Origin: an uncultured Bacteroidota bacterium
GTDB taxonomy: Bacteria; Bacteroidota; Bacteroidia; NS11-12g; UBA9320
Length of the DNA stretch: 64,000 bases
Direction: 5' to 3'
Assembly (NCBI GenBank): GCA_937124965.1
Contig: CAKZLB010000059.1
Location: forward strand, 1-64,000
Of this stretch, positions 25,561-33,970 are shown one piece after another. The translations under genes and the position numbers were made by a program. The notes beneath the pieces are model-generated. The model was not told the DNA's origin, did not search any database, and saw nothing but the letters and a program-made list of their open reading frames with translations. Position 1 is the stretch's first letter. Every line of letters starts with the position of its first letter.

Positions 25561-26559
25561 ATGAATCTAAAAGGGAAAAACATACTTGTGAGTATCATAC
25601 TTCCTTTCAAAAACGAAGAGAAATACATAGTAGAATGTGTTAACTCGATTATAGCTCAGTCCTCTAAGAATTGGGAACTCATTTTAGTAGATGACCATAG
25701 TTCAGATAGAAGCACAATGTACGCGAAAGAGTTTACTACATCTGACTTACGAATTCGTTATTTCCTTAACCCAGGTACAGGGGTCATTGATGCCTTAAAA
25801 GAAGGCTTTAAACAGTCTACCGGTTCTCTTATTACTCGAATGGACGGTGACGACATCAAGACACCTGACAACATAGAGCAATTAATTGAGCTAACTTCTA
25901 AAGGTGTTATTGGAGTTGGGAAGGTCGAATATTTCAGAGAAGGTGGTGTTGGTGAAGGATATAAAAAATATGCGACGTGGATGAATCAGCTTACTCGAAC
26001 CAACCAGAACTTCACTGAGATTTACAAAGAATGTGTAATTCCATCACCATGCTGGATGTGTACTCGAGAAGATTTTATTGCTTGCGGGGGCTTTGATTCG
26101 ACGTTGTACCCTGAAGATTATGATTTGTGTTTTCGCTTTTATGGTGCTGGTTTGAAAACAAATGGAAGTAAGTCTGTTATTCATTATTGGAGAGACCATG
26201 AAATTAGAACCACTCGAACGTCTGCTCATTATTCGGATAATCGATTTTTAGATTTAAAAACATTCTACTTTTTAAAACTTGATTTCAACCAATCAAGAAA
26301 TCTTATTCTTTGGGGAGCTGGAAAAAAAGCTAAAGTCATGGCTAAAATTTTTATAAATCAAGGTGTTGATTTTATGTGGTTGACCGACAATCACAAAAAA
26401 ATCGGTCATAATATATACGGTGTTATCCTTTCAGATTCTCGAAAATATATTCCAAAACGTGAAGATCAGATAGTAATTGCAGTAAGTGATAAGTCTGGCA
26501 GCAATGATATTCACGCCATTACATCTTCTAATAATGTAAAACCGCTCTGGTTTTGTTAG
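25561..26559 (+). CDS. Family 2 glycosyltransferase with extra C-terminal domain
   Basis: This 332-residue protein has a GT-A fold typical of family 2: SIILPFKNEEKYIVECVNSI, LVDDHSSD, TRMDGDDIKTPDN with the DxD-type metal site, and an EDYDLCFRF motif around residue 178. The last 90 residues are not part of the usual fold: NLILWGAGKKAKVMAKIFIN has a GxGxxxK turn like a nucleotide-binding Rossmann start. It presumably transfers a sugar to an envelope glycan or lipid; donor and acceptor are unknown. It stands alone with its own promoter, and its stop shares TTAG with the convergent phosphoesterase. Confidence 0.88.
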   Translation: MNLKGKNILVSIILPFKNEEKYIVECVNSIIAQSSKNWELILVDDHSSDRSTMYAKEFTTSDLRIRYFLNPGTGVIDALKEGFKQSTGSLITRMDGDDIKTPDNIEQLIELTSKGVIGVGKVEYFREGGVGEGYKKYATWMNQLTRTNQNFTEIYKECVIPSPCWMCTREDFIACGGFDSTLYPEDYDLCFRFYGAGLKTNGSKSVIHYWRDHEIRTTRTSAHYSDNRFLDLKTFYFLKLDFNQSRNLILWGAGKKAKVMAKIFINQGVDFMWLTDNHKKIGHNIYGVILSDSRKYIPKREDQIVIAVSDKSGSNDIHAITSSNNVKPLWFC

Positions 26560-27782
26560 GATAGTTCAAACACAGTAATTTCAGGCCAAATACCAAACCT
26601 TCCAGGAAAACCAAGATATCCAAACCCACGGTTCACATATAACTTTTGATGACCCTCTTCATAAAGTCCTGCCCACTCAGGGTATACATATTTTATTGGG
26701 CTCCATTTTAAACCTCCTGTTTCAATTCCAAATTGCATTCCATGAGTGTGTCCGCTAAACATGGCATCCACCTGAGGGTACTCTTTAAGCACCTCGCCTC
26801 GCCAATGGCTAGGATCATGTGAGAGTAGTAACGTAGGTGTGGTTGGATCGACTCCGTCGATGGCTTTTTTCAAATCACCATACTTTTTGAAATGCATCTT
26901 AGCTCCCCAGTTTTCTACACCTACAATTGCTAAGTCGTCATTATTTATTGATAAAACCTCATTTTCATTCATTAACAATCTCCAACCTAATTTGCTATGA
27001 ACCTCTTGCATTTGTGCAATGTTATTTGGTAAATCGCTAGGTTTAAAACCAGCTATATACTCACCATAATCATGATTTCCTAATGTTGCGAACACACCAT
27101 GCGGAGCCTTGATTTGAGAAAATACATCAATGTACTCATCCATTTCACTTGCCTCGTTATTCACCAAGTCTCCGGTAAAAAATACTATATCTGCTTTCTG
27201 CTGATTTATTAGATCAACACCTCTTCTTACAGCTTCTTTGTTCCAGAAAGTGCCGCTATGTATATCGCTTATTTGCAGTACTTTGAGGCCTTTCAACCCC
27301 TCAGGCAAATTAGGAATCTTTAACTTTTGGTTAATAACTTGATAACTATGCGAACCTTTAACTGCTCCATAGGTTAATGCGGCGCCAAAACCAGTTGCGA
27401 CAAACGCGCCAGCTTTCATGATAAAGTTCTTACGAGTAATTCCAGACTCACTACCGCTAGATTTTGAAAACAAAGAGCCAATCCATTGAAAAAATCTGAC
27501 GACATCGTCAATAGTCATAAAAAGGCCCCATACCAATTGTGTTATGACAAAAATGAAAAAGTACGTTAAGGCAACTTTCGTCCAAAACTCAACCGGTGTC
27601 TTTCCAAACCTCGAACTTGTGTAGATCAAAGCTCCATAAGCAGAAGCTACAAATAGCCAGTAAACTAGCTTCAGAAGCATTAGTGACTTTCCCTCAAAAT
27701 TTTGAATAACCACCTTATACCCTTGAAAAACGTACAGGTTAAGCAATAGAATTATTCCCAAGAATATTATTAGTCTTTTCAT
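26556..27782 (-). CDS. Membrane-bound metallophosphoesterase (calcineurin-like)
   Basis: The 408-residue protein has four hydrophobic segments in the first 150 residues (about 3-22, 35-55, 68-95 and 120-140), followed by a calcineurin-like domain. Metal-binding motifs are complete: ISDIHSGTF, FFTGDLVNN, TLGNHDYGEY, LLLSHDPSHW and FSGHTHGMQFG. Proteins of this layout (YkuE/YaeI-like) act at the membrane surface; some hydrolyse lipid-linked substrates, but the substrate here is open. A twin-arginine-like region is not obvious; the segment ITRKNFIMKAGAFVATGFGA resembles a Tat-like internal helix. Confidence 0.9.
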   Translation of the reverse strand: MKRLIIFLGIILLLNLYVFQGYKVVIQNFEGKSLMLLKLVYWLFVASAYGALIYTSSRFGKTPVEFWTKVALTYFFIFVITQLVWGLFMTIDDVVRFFQWIGSLFSKSSGSESGITRKNFIMKAGAFVATGFGAALTYGAVKGSHSYQVINQKLKIPNLPEGLKGLKVLQISDIHSGTFWNKEAVRRGVDLINQQKADIVFFTGDLVNNEASEMDEYIDVFSQIKAPHGVFATLGNHDYGEYIAGFKPSDLPNNIAQMQEVHSKLGWRLLMNENEVLSINNDDLAIVGVENWGAKMHFKKYGDLKKAIDGVDPTTPTLLLSHDPSHWRGEVLKEYPQVDAMFSGHTHGMQFGIETGGLKWSPIKYVYPEWAGLYEEGHQKLYVNRGFGYLGFPGRFGIWPEITVFELS

Positions 27783-27921
27783 TAAGATGAAAGTTCTTTT
27801 GGTACCGCAAATAAGACAATTAGAATTGAGTTTAGTTCTATTATTGGTCGAATTATCCGGGAGTTATGGCAAAAACTGATTTCATAGCAAACAAGACGTG
27901 CCAATTAGTTGTATATACATG

Positions 27922-27929
27922 TAAATTTG
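27922..27929 (+). promoter_or_regulatory. -7 box of the MarR gene
   Basis: TAAATTTG fits TAnnTTTG; only 4 bases separate it from the ATG, suggesting a nearly leaderless message. Confidence 0.5.
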
Positions 27930-27933
27930 TATA

Positions 27934-28392
27934 ATGTCGTTGGAAGAAGATATAAAACAGGAAAAGTTTAGTTCGGAGTATCAAAAGTTAAGTGTGAACA
28001 TCGCATTCACAAATAGCTACTTGGCTAGTTTATTGAACAACTACCTTAAACCTTTTGACCTCTCTGCTCAACAGTACAATGTTTTACGAATCTTAAGAGG
28101 CCAGCACCCAAATCCTGTATCTATCAACAGTATCACTGACCGAATGATAGACAAAATGAGTAACGCCTCACGGTTGGTAGAAAAGTTGCGTAGGAAAAAC
28201 ATGATACGACGTGAGACTTGCGCAAGCGATAAACGTCAGGTTGATGTGTGCATCACGACATATGGTTTGGAAGTGTTACAAAGCATTGATTCATTAATGA
28301 AAGATTACGAAAATCAATTTTCACACCTTTCAATTGAAGATGTTACGTTTGCAAATCAAGTATTAGATGACTTAAGAAAAAAAAATAGATAA
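27934..28392 (+). CDS. MarR-family transcriptional regulator
   Basis: This 152-residue winged-helix protein shows the MarR layout: dimerisation helix, LSAQQYNVLRILRGQHPNPVSI, recognition helix with TDRMIDKMSNASRLVEKLRRKNMI, and the wing RRETCASDKRQVDVCITTYG. It carries one cysteine (Cys in ETCASDK) at the wing, so redox sensing is possible but not shown. The YceI-family gene begins one base after its stop, so the two form an operon; similar MarR-YceI neighbours are common in Bacteroidota. It may regulate that pair itself. Confidence 0.92.
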   Translation: MSLEEDIKQEKFSSEYQKLSVNIAFTNSYLASLLNNYLKPFDLSAQQYNVLRILRGQHPNPVSINSITDRMIDKMSNASRLVEKLRRKNMIRRETCASDKRQVDVCITTYGLEVLQSIDSLMKDYENQFSHLSIEDVTFANQVLDDLRKKNR

Positions 28393-28393
28393 A

Positions 28394-28993
28394 ATGAAAA
28401 ATAACTTAAAATACTCATTGTTGGTGGTTCTAATTGGAATTACCTTATTCAGCTTCACCGAGTCAATTACCTCTTTAGACTATGAGGTTTTAACTGCAAA
28501 GAGTGAGGTTAAATGGACTGGAAGAAAACCTGGTGGAGAACATACAGGAACCGTTGACCTAAAAAGTGGATCATTCAGTATTGAAAATGATATTATTACC
28601 AGCGGAAGTTTTGTCCTCGATATGACTTCAATAAAGGTAACTGACTCAGAAAGTCAAAAACTATTAAACCACATCAAAAGCGAAGACTTCTTCAATGTTC
28701 AAAAATATACCGAGAGCAAACTTGTTATAACTTCGGGTAAATCAACAGCTGTGGACGATAAAGGAAAGCACACACTGGAACTAACAGGAAACCTGACCAT
28801 TTTAGACAAAACGCTTCCAATAACATTTACAGCTAAAAACACCGCTAAAACTGAAAACTTTATGGTATACTCAAGTTCAATCACAATTGATCGAACGAAA
28901 TATGGTATAACATATAAGTCAAGTTTGTTAGGAGACGCGATGATTAATGACGAATTTGACATGGACATCAAGTTGTTCGCAAAAAAGAAATAA
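28394..28993 (+). CDS. YceI-family periplasmic lipid-binding-like protein
   Basis: The 199-residue protein has a signal peptide (YSLLVVLIGITLFSFTES) and a YceI-type lipocalin-like barrel: KSEVKWTGRKPGGEHTGTVD, GSFVLDMTSIKVTD, LLNHIKSEDFFNVQKYTES and LTGNLTILDKTLPITFTAK. YceI-fold proteins bind isoprenoid-type molecules in the periplasm; the ligand here is unknown. It follows the MarR regulator directly and is followed by an intrinsic terminator, then a second, more divergent YceI-like gene. Confidence 0.92.
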   Translation: MKNNLKYSLLVVLIGITLFSFTESITSLDYEVLTAKSEVKWTGRKPGGEHTGTVDLKSGSFSIENDIITSGSFVLDMTSIKVTDSESQKLLNHIKSEDFFNVQKYTESKLVITSGKSTAVDDKGKHTLELTGNLTILDKTLPITFTAKNTAKTENFMVYSSSITIDRTKYGITYKSSLLGDAMINDEFDMDIKLFAKKK

Positions 28994-29017
28994 TACTTAA
29001 AAACATATTTTATAAAA

Positions 29018-29044
29018 AAGGCCTCACACGAGGTCTTTTTTTTT
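29018..29044 (+). terminator. Intrinsic terminator after the YceI gene
   Basis: AAGGCCTC pairs with GAGGTCTT (8 bp, one G-T) around an ACAC loop, followed by nine T. It ends the MarR-YceI transcript 15 bases before the next gene. Confidence 0.8.
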
Positions 29045-29058
29045 GCCGTTATAGTAGC

Positions 29059-29616
29059 ATGTCGTTAAACCTAATCATCCGTCGTGGTACATTACCACTT
29101 TGTTTATTGTTAACTTTTGGCCTTTCAAGCTTTACCGTTGGTACTCCATGGAAATTTACTGTAGACCCAAGCATAAGCGTTGCCCAATGGAAACTGGGTG
29201 ATCAAACGACATTTACCACAGATATTGACACAGGCTACATGCACAGTATGTTGGGCCTTTATGATGGCCTTCTTGTGTTTAATTTATCAGAAGTTAACCT
29301 GTATGACCTTAAAAAAAACACAAAGATTCATCATGACTTATTTGAGACAGCCAAATATCCTAAGTGCTCTCTAGTAATTGAAAGAGGAGAATATTACGGT
29401 TATCGCAAATACAAAACAAAAGGAACTCTGTCAGTTAAGGGTATAACAAAGCCAATACAGTTTGTGTGGAAAAAGACACCAGTAGACACCATTAAAAAAA
29501 CAGACGAAAAATTCACAACACAGTTTCAAATTGAAAATGCATCATTTGGAATAAAAAGTCCACAACCTTATACAACACTTTCTATATCACTAAAAGGAAA
29601 CTGGTTTAATTATTAA
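29059..29616 (+). CDS. YceI-like secreted protein
   Basis: This 185-residue protein resembles the YceI fold: WKFTVDPSISVAQWKLG, IHHDLFETAKYPKCSLVIER and GTLSVKGITKPIQFVWKK follow the family order, and residues 1-28 look like a signal peptide. It differs from the upstream copy by having the ligand-side strands shorter. A terminator separates the two genes, so it must have its own promoter, though I see no clear -7 box. Its stop shares TTAA with the convergent aminopeptidase. Confidence 0.82.
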   Translation: MSLNLIIRRGTLPLCLLLTFGLSSFTVGTPWKFTVDPSISVAQWKLGDQTTFTTDIDTGYMHSMLGLYDGLLVFNLSEVNLYDLKKNTKIHHDLFETAKYPKCSLVIERGEYYGYRKYKTKGTLSVKGITKPIQFVWKKTPVDTIKKTDEKFTTQFQIENASFGIKSPQPYTTLSISLKGNWFNY

Positions 29617-31523
29617 TCCGCCAGAATACTCTCTATACTGTTGTAAGAAACCGCGTGATAACCGGGTTTCGCTTTTACAAAAACTTCTTTCGCCCACGCT
29701 TTTCCATCTTCGGTTGCAGCTAGTTTTTCATAAATAGGACTTAAGAATTTTCGACGACCAACGGACGTTAAAAAGGATTCAATTGAAGGGTATGCATCTT
29801 TGTATTCTACCGAAATACACTGTTGATACCAATCACATAAAATCTCATTATTCCCGCTATGGGTTAAATTAAACACCTTATCAAGGTCTTTAACCTGTTC
29901 TAGTGATAGCTTACCATCAAGACCTCGTAAAAAGTATAACCAATGATGTGTAGTCCAATTTTCCGTAACCAATTCTTTAGCCATTTCACCATTCATAAAC
30001 CGTAAAATCTCTGTTTCCACTTTTTGAAGCTCCTCAGACTCTGGTTGCGGAGCATTCTCTGGTAAACCTGGGCCGTAAATCCATGAATCAGCCATGATTG
30101 ATGCCTTCAGAGCTGAATCGCCATGTAACAAATTATCATCTAAGTAAGCTAAGAAACGTTTTGTATTCATTGGTTTAAAAGCGTTTTCAGTAAAATATTT
30201 TTTTAAGAAAATATCGAACTTTTCTCGACCTACAGCTTTTTCAATTGTTTGCAAGAAAAACCTTCCTTTCTCATACGCGATGTCTGTAAGTCCGTCGTCA
30301 GGATTTCGTCCATCCAATTCTAAGTACAAGTGAGTATCCTCCGCTTTGCCTTCTTTAGTCAATCGAGCGATTGTCTTTTTCAAATCACCCATACCAAGTT
30401 TGGTTTGCATTTCTTCATAAGGTTTACCAAAGATTTTTTCCATTATTCTCTGTTCAAAATACACTGTAAAACCCTCGTTCAGCCAGAAGTCGTTCCACGT
30501 TTCATTCGTTACTAGGTTACCTGACCATGAATGAGCCAATTCATGAGCAATCAATGCTACAAGACTTCGGTCGCCCGCAATAATTGTTGGCGTAGCAAAT
30601 GTTAACCGAGGGTTCTCCATTCCACCGAAAGGAAAACTTGGAGGTAAAACCACCACATCATATTGTCCCCAAGCGTACTTACCATATAAAGCTTCAGCAC
30701 TATCAATCATACTTTGCATATCGGCAAACTCCCAAACACACTTTTCAAGCATTGTCGGCTCAGCGTATACACCGCAATTTCTTCCCAGAGATTCATACTC
30801 CAAATCACCAACGGTGAGTGCCATCAAATACGAAGAAACTGGTTGGTTCATTTCAAAATTGTAAACTCCTGAAGAATCCTTTTTTTGTCCGTTTGTTGCG
30901 CTCATTAAAGCTAGCAAGCCGGGGTCTGTCTTTATAGTTGCGCTGTAAGTGTATTTAACTCCAGGACTATCCTGACAAGGAATCCAAGTTCGAGCGAGAA
31001 TAGCTTGTGATTGGCTAAACAAATAAGGATGTTTTTTTCCTGCAGTTTGCTCTTTAGATAACCATTGCAATGCTTCAGACTTCGGGTTTGTAGAGTAATA
31101 AATTGTTACAGCCTTTGTATCCTCAGTAACTTCAATCGCTAAATCTCGTCCAAAATACTCTACATCTTCTCCTAACTCAAATTTTGCTTCCTCACCATTG
31201 TCTAACAATATTTTCTCAATGTTTAATTGCCTTGTGTCCAAGTGTAAAATCTCAGAGTTTGTTTTGTTATTAAGCGTAAGTTTAACAGAGCCTACTAACA
31301 CCTTTTTCTCAAAAGATACATCCAAATCTAGATGCATATGTGCAATAGCAATTTCATTCGGATTACTGAAAGAATGTGCATCTTTTGCTAGCATATTTGT
31401 ACTATCTGTTGCAGTCAAATCGTCGGTTGATTTGTTTTCGGAACTTTTATTGCATGATACTAGTACAGCAACTAATGATAGAGCTATTATCGATGAGAGA
31501 TTTCGAATCTGTTTTTTGTTCAT
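29613..31523 (-). CDS. M1-family aminopeptidase lipoprotein (leukotriene A4 hydrolase-like)
   Basis: The 636-residue protein is a lipoprotein (lipobox LVSC at residues 22-25) with the M1 order: N-terminal beta domain, GGMENPRLTF (exopeptidase GxMEN motif), and the zinc site HELAHSW followed by NEG after 18 residues. The C-terminal helical domain resembles the LTA4-hydrolase type (KETVTENWTTHHWLYFLRGL region). It cleaves N-terminal residues from peptides in the periplasm or at the outer membrane. An upstream -7 box is present on the minus strand. Confidence 0.93.
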   Translation of the reverse strand: MNKKQIRNLSSIIALSLVAVLVSCNKSSENKSTDDLTATDSTNMLAKDAHSFSNPNEIAIAHMHLDLDVSFEKKVLVGSVKLTLNNKTNSEILHLDTRQLNIEKILLDNGEEAKFELGEDVEYFGRDLAIEVTEDTKAVTIYYSTNPKSEALQWLSKEQTAGKKHPYLFSQSQAILARTWIPCQDSPGVKYTYSATIKTDPGLLALMSATNGQKKDSSGVYNFEMNQPVSSYLMALTVGDLEYESLGRNCGVYAEPTMLEKCVWEFADMQSMIDSAEALYGKYAWGQYDVVVLPPSFPFGGMENPRLTFATPTIIAGDRSLVALIAHELAHSWSGNLVTNETWNDFWLNEGFTVYFEQRIMEKIFGKPYEEMQTKLGMGDLKKTIARLTKEGKAEDTHLYLELDGRNPDDGLTDIAYEKGRFFLQTIEKAVGREKFDIFLKKYFTENAFKPMNTKRFLAYLDDNLLHGDSALKASIMADSWIYGPGLPENAPQPESEELQKVETEILRFMNGEMAKELVTENWTTHHWLYFLRGLDGKLSLEQVKDLDKVFNLTHSGNNEILCDWYQQCISVEYKDAYPSIESFLTSVGRRKFLSPIYEKLAATEDGKAWAKEVFVKAKPGYHAVSYNSIESILAD

Positions 31524-31543
31524 TCTTGTCGATTATGTTGGTT

Positions 31544-31551
31544 CAAATATA
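31544..31551 (-). promoter_or_regulatory. -7 box of the M1 aminopeptidase gene
   Basis: On the minus strand TATATTTG fits TAnnTTTG, 20 bases before the start codon. Confidence 0.5.
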
Positions 31552-31628
31552 GTATCTCGATACTAAATAGATGTTTATAACGTTGACTGCATAACTAAAA
31601 ATTTATTATGCAAAGTGAACAGAAATTA

Positions 31629-31636
31629 TAATTTTG
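31629..31636 (+). promoter_or_regulatory. -7 box of the acidic-repeat gene
   Basis: TAATTTTG fits TAnnTTTG and lies 16 bases before the ATG at 31653, supporting that start. Confidence 0.5.
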
Positions 31637-31652
31637 CACAACTTGTTAAGAA

Positions 31653-32510
31653 ATGAATAAAGTAAATAAAACAAATATGCACCTCAGAGTGGCTTTATTT
31701 CAGAAAATTGGATTAATGCTTTTACTCTGCGTTGGCAGCCAGACGCTAATCTTCGCCCAAGACGGAGACGACTATTCAGATGATTACGGAGATTACTCTG
31801 ATGACTATGGAGATTACTCTGATGACTACTCTAATGGAGACAGCAGCGATGATTATTATAGCGACGACTATTCTGAAGACGGCGATGATTACGGAGACTA
31901 TGGGGATTATGGCGATTATGGTAGTGATGAATCAGACGAATATGTTCCTAAAAAAATAATCCGAAAACCTTACATACGGTTTGTTCCCCCATATGACTCT
32001 ACTCGTGAGTTAGTCCTTTACAAAGCTGTTCAGGATATAAAAGATCGTGAAGGTTACGAAGTTGAAATTGATACAATAAACTTCAGAGCTCACAAATGGT
32101 TGGAAGAGGAATATGGTAAAAACTTGAAAAAGTATTTGTTGTCAGATGGTATAAACGAGAACGCAGGAGAAATGGAATACAAGATTAAAATTCTTGGAAC
32201 ATTTCCATGTGAGATAGAGCCAAACGAGTTTACAAAAATTCGAGATGGTAATGTTGAATATGAACTAGAAATTCGGGTTCGTGACGGACGTTACAGATAT
32301 ACCGTAATGAATCTTGTTCACATTGCAGATCCTAGACCAGGAGAAAAAGAAGGAGAGAGAACATATTTCGAATACCTAATGAAGTCAGAAGATGATGTTC
32401 GGGCAGGTGATCGTGTTCTGATTGCTGCAGACAAAAAAATAAATACTATGATGGCAGAACTTCTAAAAACCTGTCAGACGGCTCCAATCGAAGAAGAAGA
32501 CGACTGGTAG
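31653..32510 (+). CDS. Exported protein with Asp/Tyr-rich repeat tract and gliding-type C-terminal domain
   Basis: The 285-residue protein has a signal peptide (hydrophobic residues about 17-35, cut near IFAQ), an unusual tract at residues 37-97 built of SDDYGDY- and DYGDYG-like repeats with almost only D, Y, S and G, and a folded C-terminal part (residues 100-285) beginning RKPYIRFVPPYDSTRELVLY, which I cannot assign with certainty; it recalls DUF4468-type alpha/beta domains. The net charge of the tract is strongly negative, so metal or calcium binding is conceivable. Its function is unknown. It has its own promoter and a strong terminator. Confidence 0.78.
   Translation: MNKVNKTNMHLRVALFQKIGLMLLLCVGSQTLIFAQDGDDYSDDYGDYSDDYGDYSDDYSNGDSSDDYYSDDYSEDGDDYGDYGDYGDYGSDESDEYVPKKIIRKPYIRFVPPYDSTRELVLYKAVQDIKDREGYEVEIDTINFRAHKWLEEEYGKNLKKYLLSDGINENAGEMEYKIKILGTFPCEIEPNEFTKIRDGNVEYELEIRVRDGRYRYTVMNLVHIADPRPGEKEGERTYFEYLMKSEDDVRAGDRVLIAADKKINTMMAELLKTCQTAPIEEEDDW
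31761..31943 (+). repeat. Coding repeat of Asp-Tyr units
   Basis: The 61-codon tract encodes repeats such as DYSDDYGDYSDDYGD and GDYGDYGDYG. At the DNA level, GATTACTCTGATGACTA-like units recur near 31790-31830 and GGAGACTATGGGGATTATGG-like units near 31895-31920, so slippage is a plausible source of length change. Confidence 0.8.
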
Positions 32511-32538
32511 CCAAAATAGTTTAATAAGAAATTGTAAT

Positions 32539-32575
32539 AACCCTATATCAAGAAACAATTGGTATAGGGTTTTTT
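32539..32575 (+). terminator. Intrinsic terminator
   Basis: AACCCTATA pairs perfectly with TATAGGGTT over an 18-base loop, followed by six T. It ends the acidic-repeat transcript. Confidence 0.8.
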
Positions 32576-32610
32576 ATGACACGATCTTTGTTGTACAAAA
32601 AGAAAAAATT

Positions 32611-33066
32611 ATGAGCGACGAAATCAACACAAACCAATCGACCATTGATCAATTAAACGAACTATTGTCTTCATATCAAATTTACTATCAAAACTTACGC
32701 GGTTATCATTGGAATATAATTGGAAAGAAGTTTTTCGAACTTCATTTGAAGTTTGAGGAGTATTACAATGATGTTCAACTTAAAATTGATGAGATTGCGG
32801 AAAGAATATTAGGACTAGCAGCAACCCCTTTGCATTCGTTTCCACAATATTTAGAAAAATCTAGTCTCTCGGTTCAAGAAAATATAACAGATGGGAATGT
32901 AGCTATTGAGCAAATAAAAACTCAACTAGAACAACTAGTTACAAAGCAGAAAGACATAATCAAAACTGCAGATTCTAACGATGACATCTCTACAAACGAT
33001 TTGATGACAAGGTACATTGCAGAGCAGGAAAAAACGCTTTGGATGTTGCGTTCTTATTTAAGCTAA
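32611..33066 (+). CDS. dps: Dps-family ferritin-like protein
   Basis: This 151-residue protein is full length for Dps. The ferroxidase-site pattern is intact: NLRGYHWNIIGKKFFELHLKFEEYY then DEIAERILGL, giving the H...H...D...E ligands shared across the subunit interface. Dps oxidises ferrous iron with hydrogen peroxide and stores it, protecting DNA. No lysine-rich DNA-binding tail is evident. It has no clear TAnnTTTG box nearby, so another sigma factor or regulator may control it. It abuts the convergent dioxygenase gene with no spacing. Confidence 0.94.
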   Translation: MSDEINTNQSTIDQLNELLSSYQIYYQNLRGYHWNIIGKKFFELHLKFEEYYNDVQLKIDEIAERILGLAATPLHSFPQYLEKSSLSVQENITDGNVAIEQIKTQLEQLVTKQKDIIKTADSNDDISTNDLMTRYIAEQEKTLWMLRSYLS

Positions 33067-33909
33067 TTATTTATTTCGAATTCTTTTTATTGTTCTCCAC
33101 ACAACCGGAGGCATCCAATCATTAGCCAAGTTTACAACTTTGTTATAAACCCTCATGTTCTTCTCGGTTTCTACCCCTTTTCTATCAACGAAAAGCGTAG
33201 TATGATCTTCCAAGCCATCATTTATCTCGTGCGTAGGTCTTCCGTTCGTGTAATAGTATAAAGCAAGAGATTTTCTACTACGATCTTCAGGGCAGTTAAG
33301 TTTATCCGGGTGTCCATGATATGAAAAATCCGTTGTTGAAAACATGGCCATACGATTAAAAAGAGGAAGTATCTTCTTTTCACCTTTGGTCATGTCTTCA
33401 TTCCAGAGTTCAAAATGTCCACCATACTCTTCTTTCCAATCTTTGTTCAGATAAACGAGAACGTTTAATCTTCTATCCAAACCCGTTAACTTGTGTTTAT
33501 TGAAATCAGCATGCACCTTTAGGTAACCTCCACGCTTAATTTGGTGGCAGCCTCCACCCTCGAAATATGGATCACCCAATAAATTTTCTATTCCTGTTAA
33601 TTCCGATAAAAAATTTAAAAACGGTTCAGAGTTTAGAAAATGCATAAAAACTTTCGTAGCTTTTCCAAACCGATTCTCTCCTCTGGAAGCTAGTTTTACT
33701 TCGTTTGGGGTCTTATACTGTATATCTCCCTTGTCTCCCATCTCAGGAAATTCGTTCAATACAGTCGTTAAGAACTCATTATTAAAGAATTCATCAAAAT
33801 AAATATTTGGAAACGGAGAGTTGCTGGCATACTGGTTTTTATAGTGCCGAGCCAATCCCATTAATTCGTCATATTCGATGTCTAGAACTTTATATTCTCC
33901 GATATACAT
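33067..33909 (-). CDS. 2-oxoglutarate/Fe(II)-dependent dioxygenase-like protein
   Basis: The 280-residue protein has a double-stranded beta-helix with the iron facial triad: HADFN (HxD) and a distal H in SYHGHPDKL, and the 2-oxoglutarate-binding arginine in SRKSLALYYY. The order and spacing recall prolyl-4-hydroxylase-like and lipid/sugar 2OG enzymes. The substrate is unknown; no neighbouring gene identifies it. The frame ends immediately after the dps stop on the opposite strand. Confidence 0.82.
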   Translation of the reverse strand: MYIGEYKVLDIEYDELMGLARHYKNQYASNSPFPNIYFDEFFNNEFLTTVLNEFPEMGDKGDIQYKTPNEVKLASRGENRFGKATKVFMHFLNSEPFLNFLSELTGIENLLGDPYFEGGGCHQIKRGGYLKVHADFNKHKLTGLDRRLNVLVYLNKDWKEEYGGHFELWNEDMTKGEKKILPLFNRMAMFSTTDFSYHGHPDKLNCPEDRSRKSLALYYYTNGRPTHEINDGLEDHTTLFVDRKGVETEKNMRVYNKVVNLANDWMPPVVWRTIKRIRNK

Positions 33910-33939
33910 ACATTAACTTTAAGGTGTAAAAAAAAGAAA

Positions 33940-33947
33940 TATTTTTG
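33940..33947 (+). promoter_or_regulatory. -7 box of the DUF2723 gene
   Basis: TATTTTTG fits TAnnTTTG and overlaps the GTG at 33947 that could start a longer frame. The start at ATG 33971 lies 23 bases downstream and is preferred. Confidence 0.5.
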
Positions 33948-33970
33948 TGACAACAAAGACACGCACGAAT

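Noticed and set aside
31761-31943. A satellite or CRISPR-type repeat
   Set aside because: It is in frame inside a secreted protein gene and encodes Asp/Tyr repeats.
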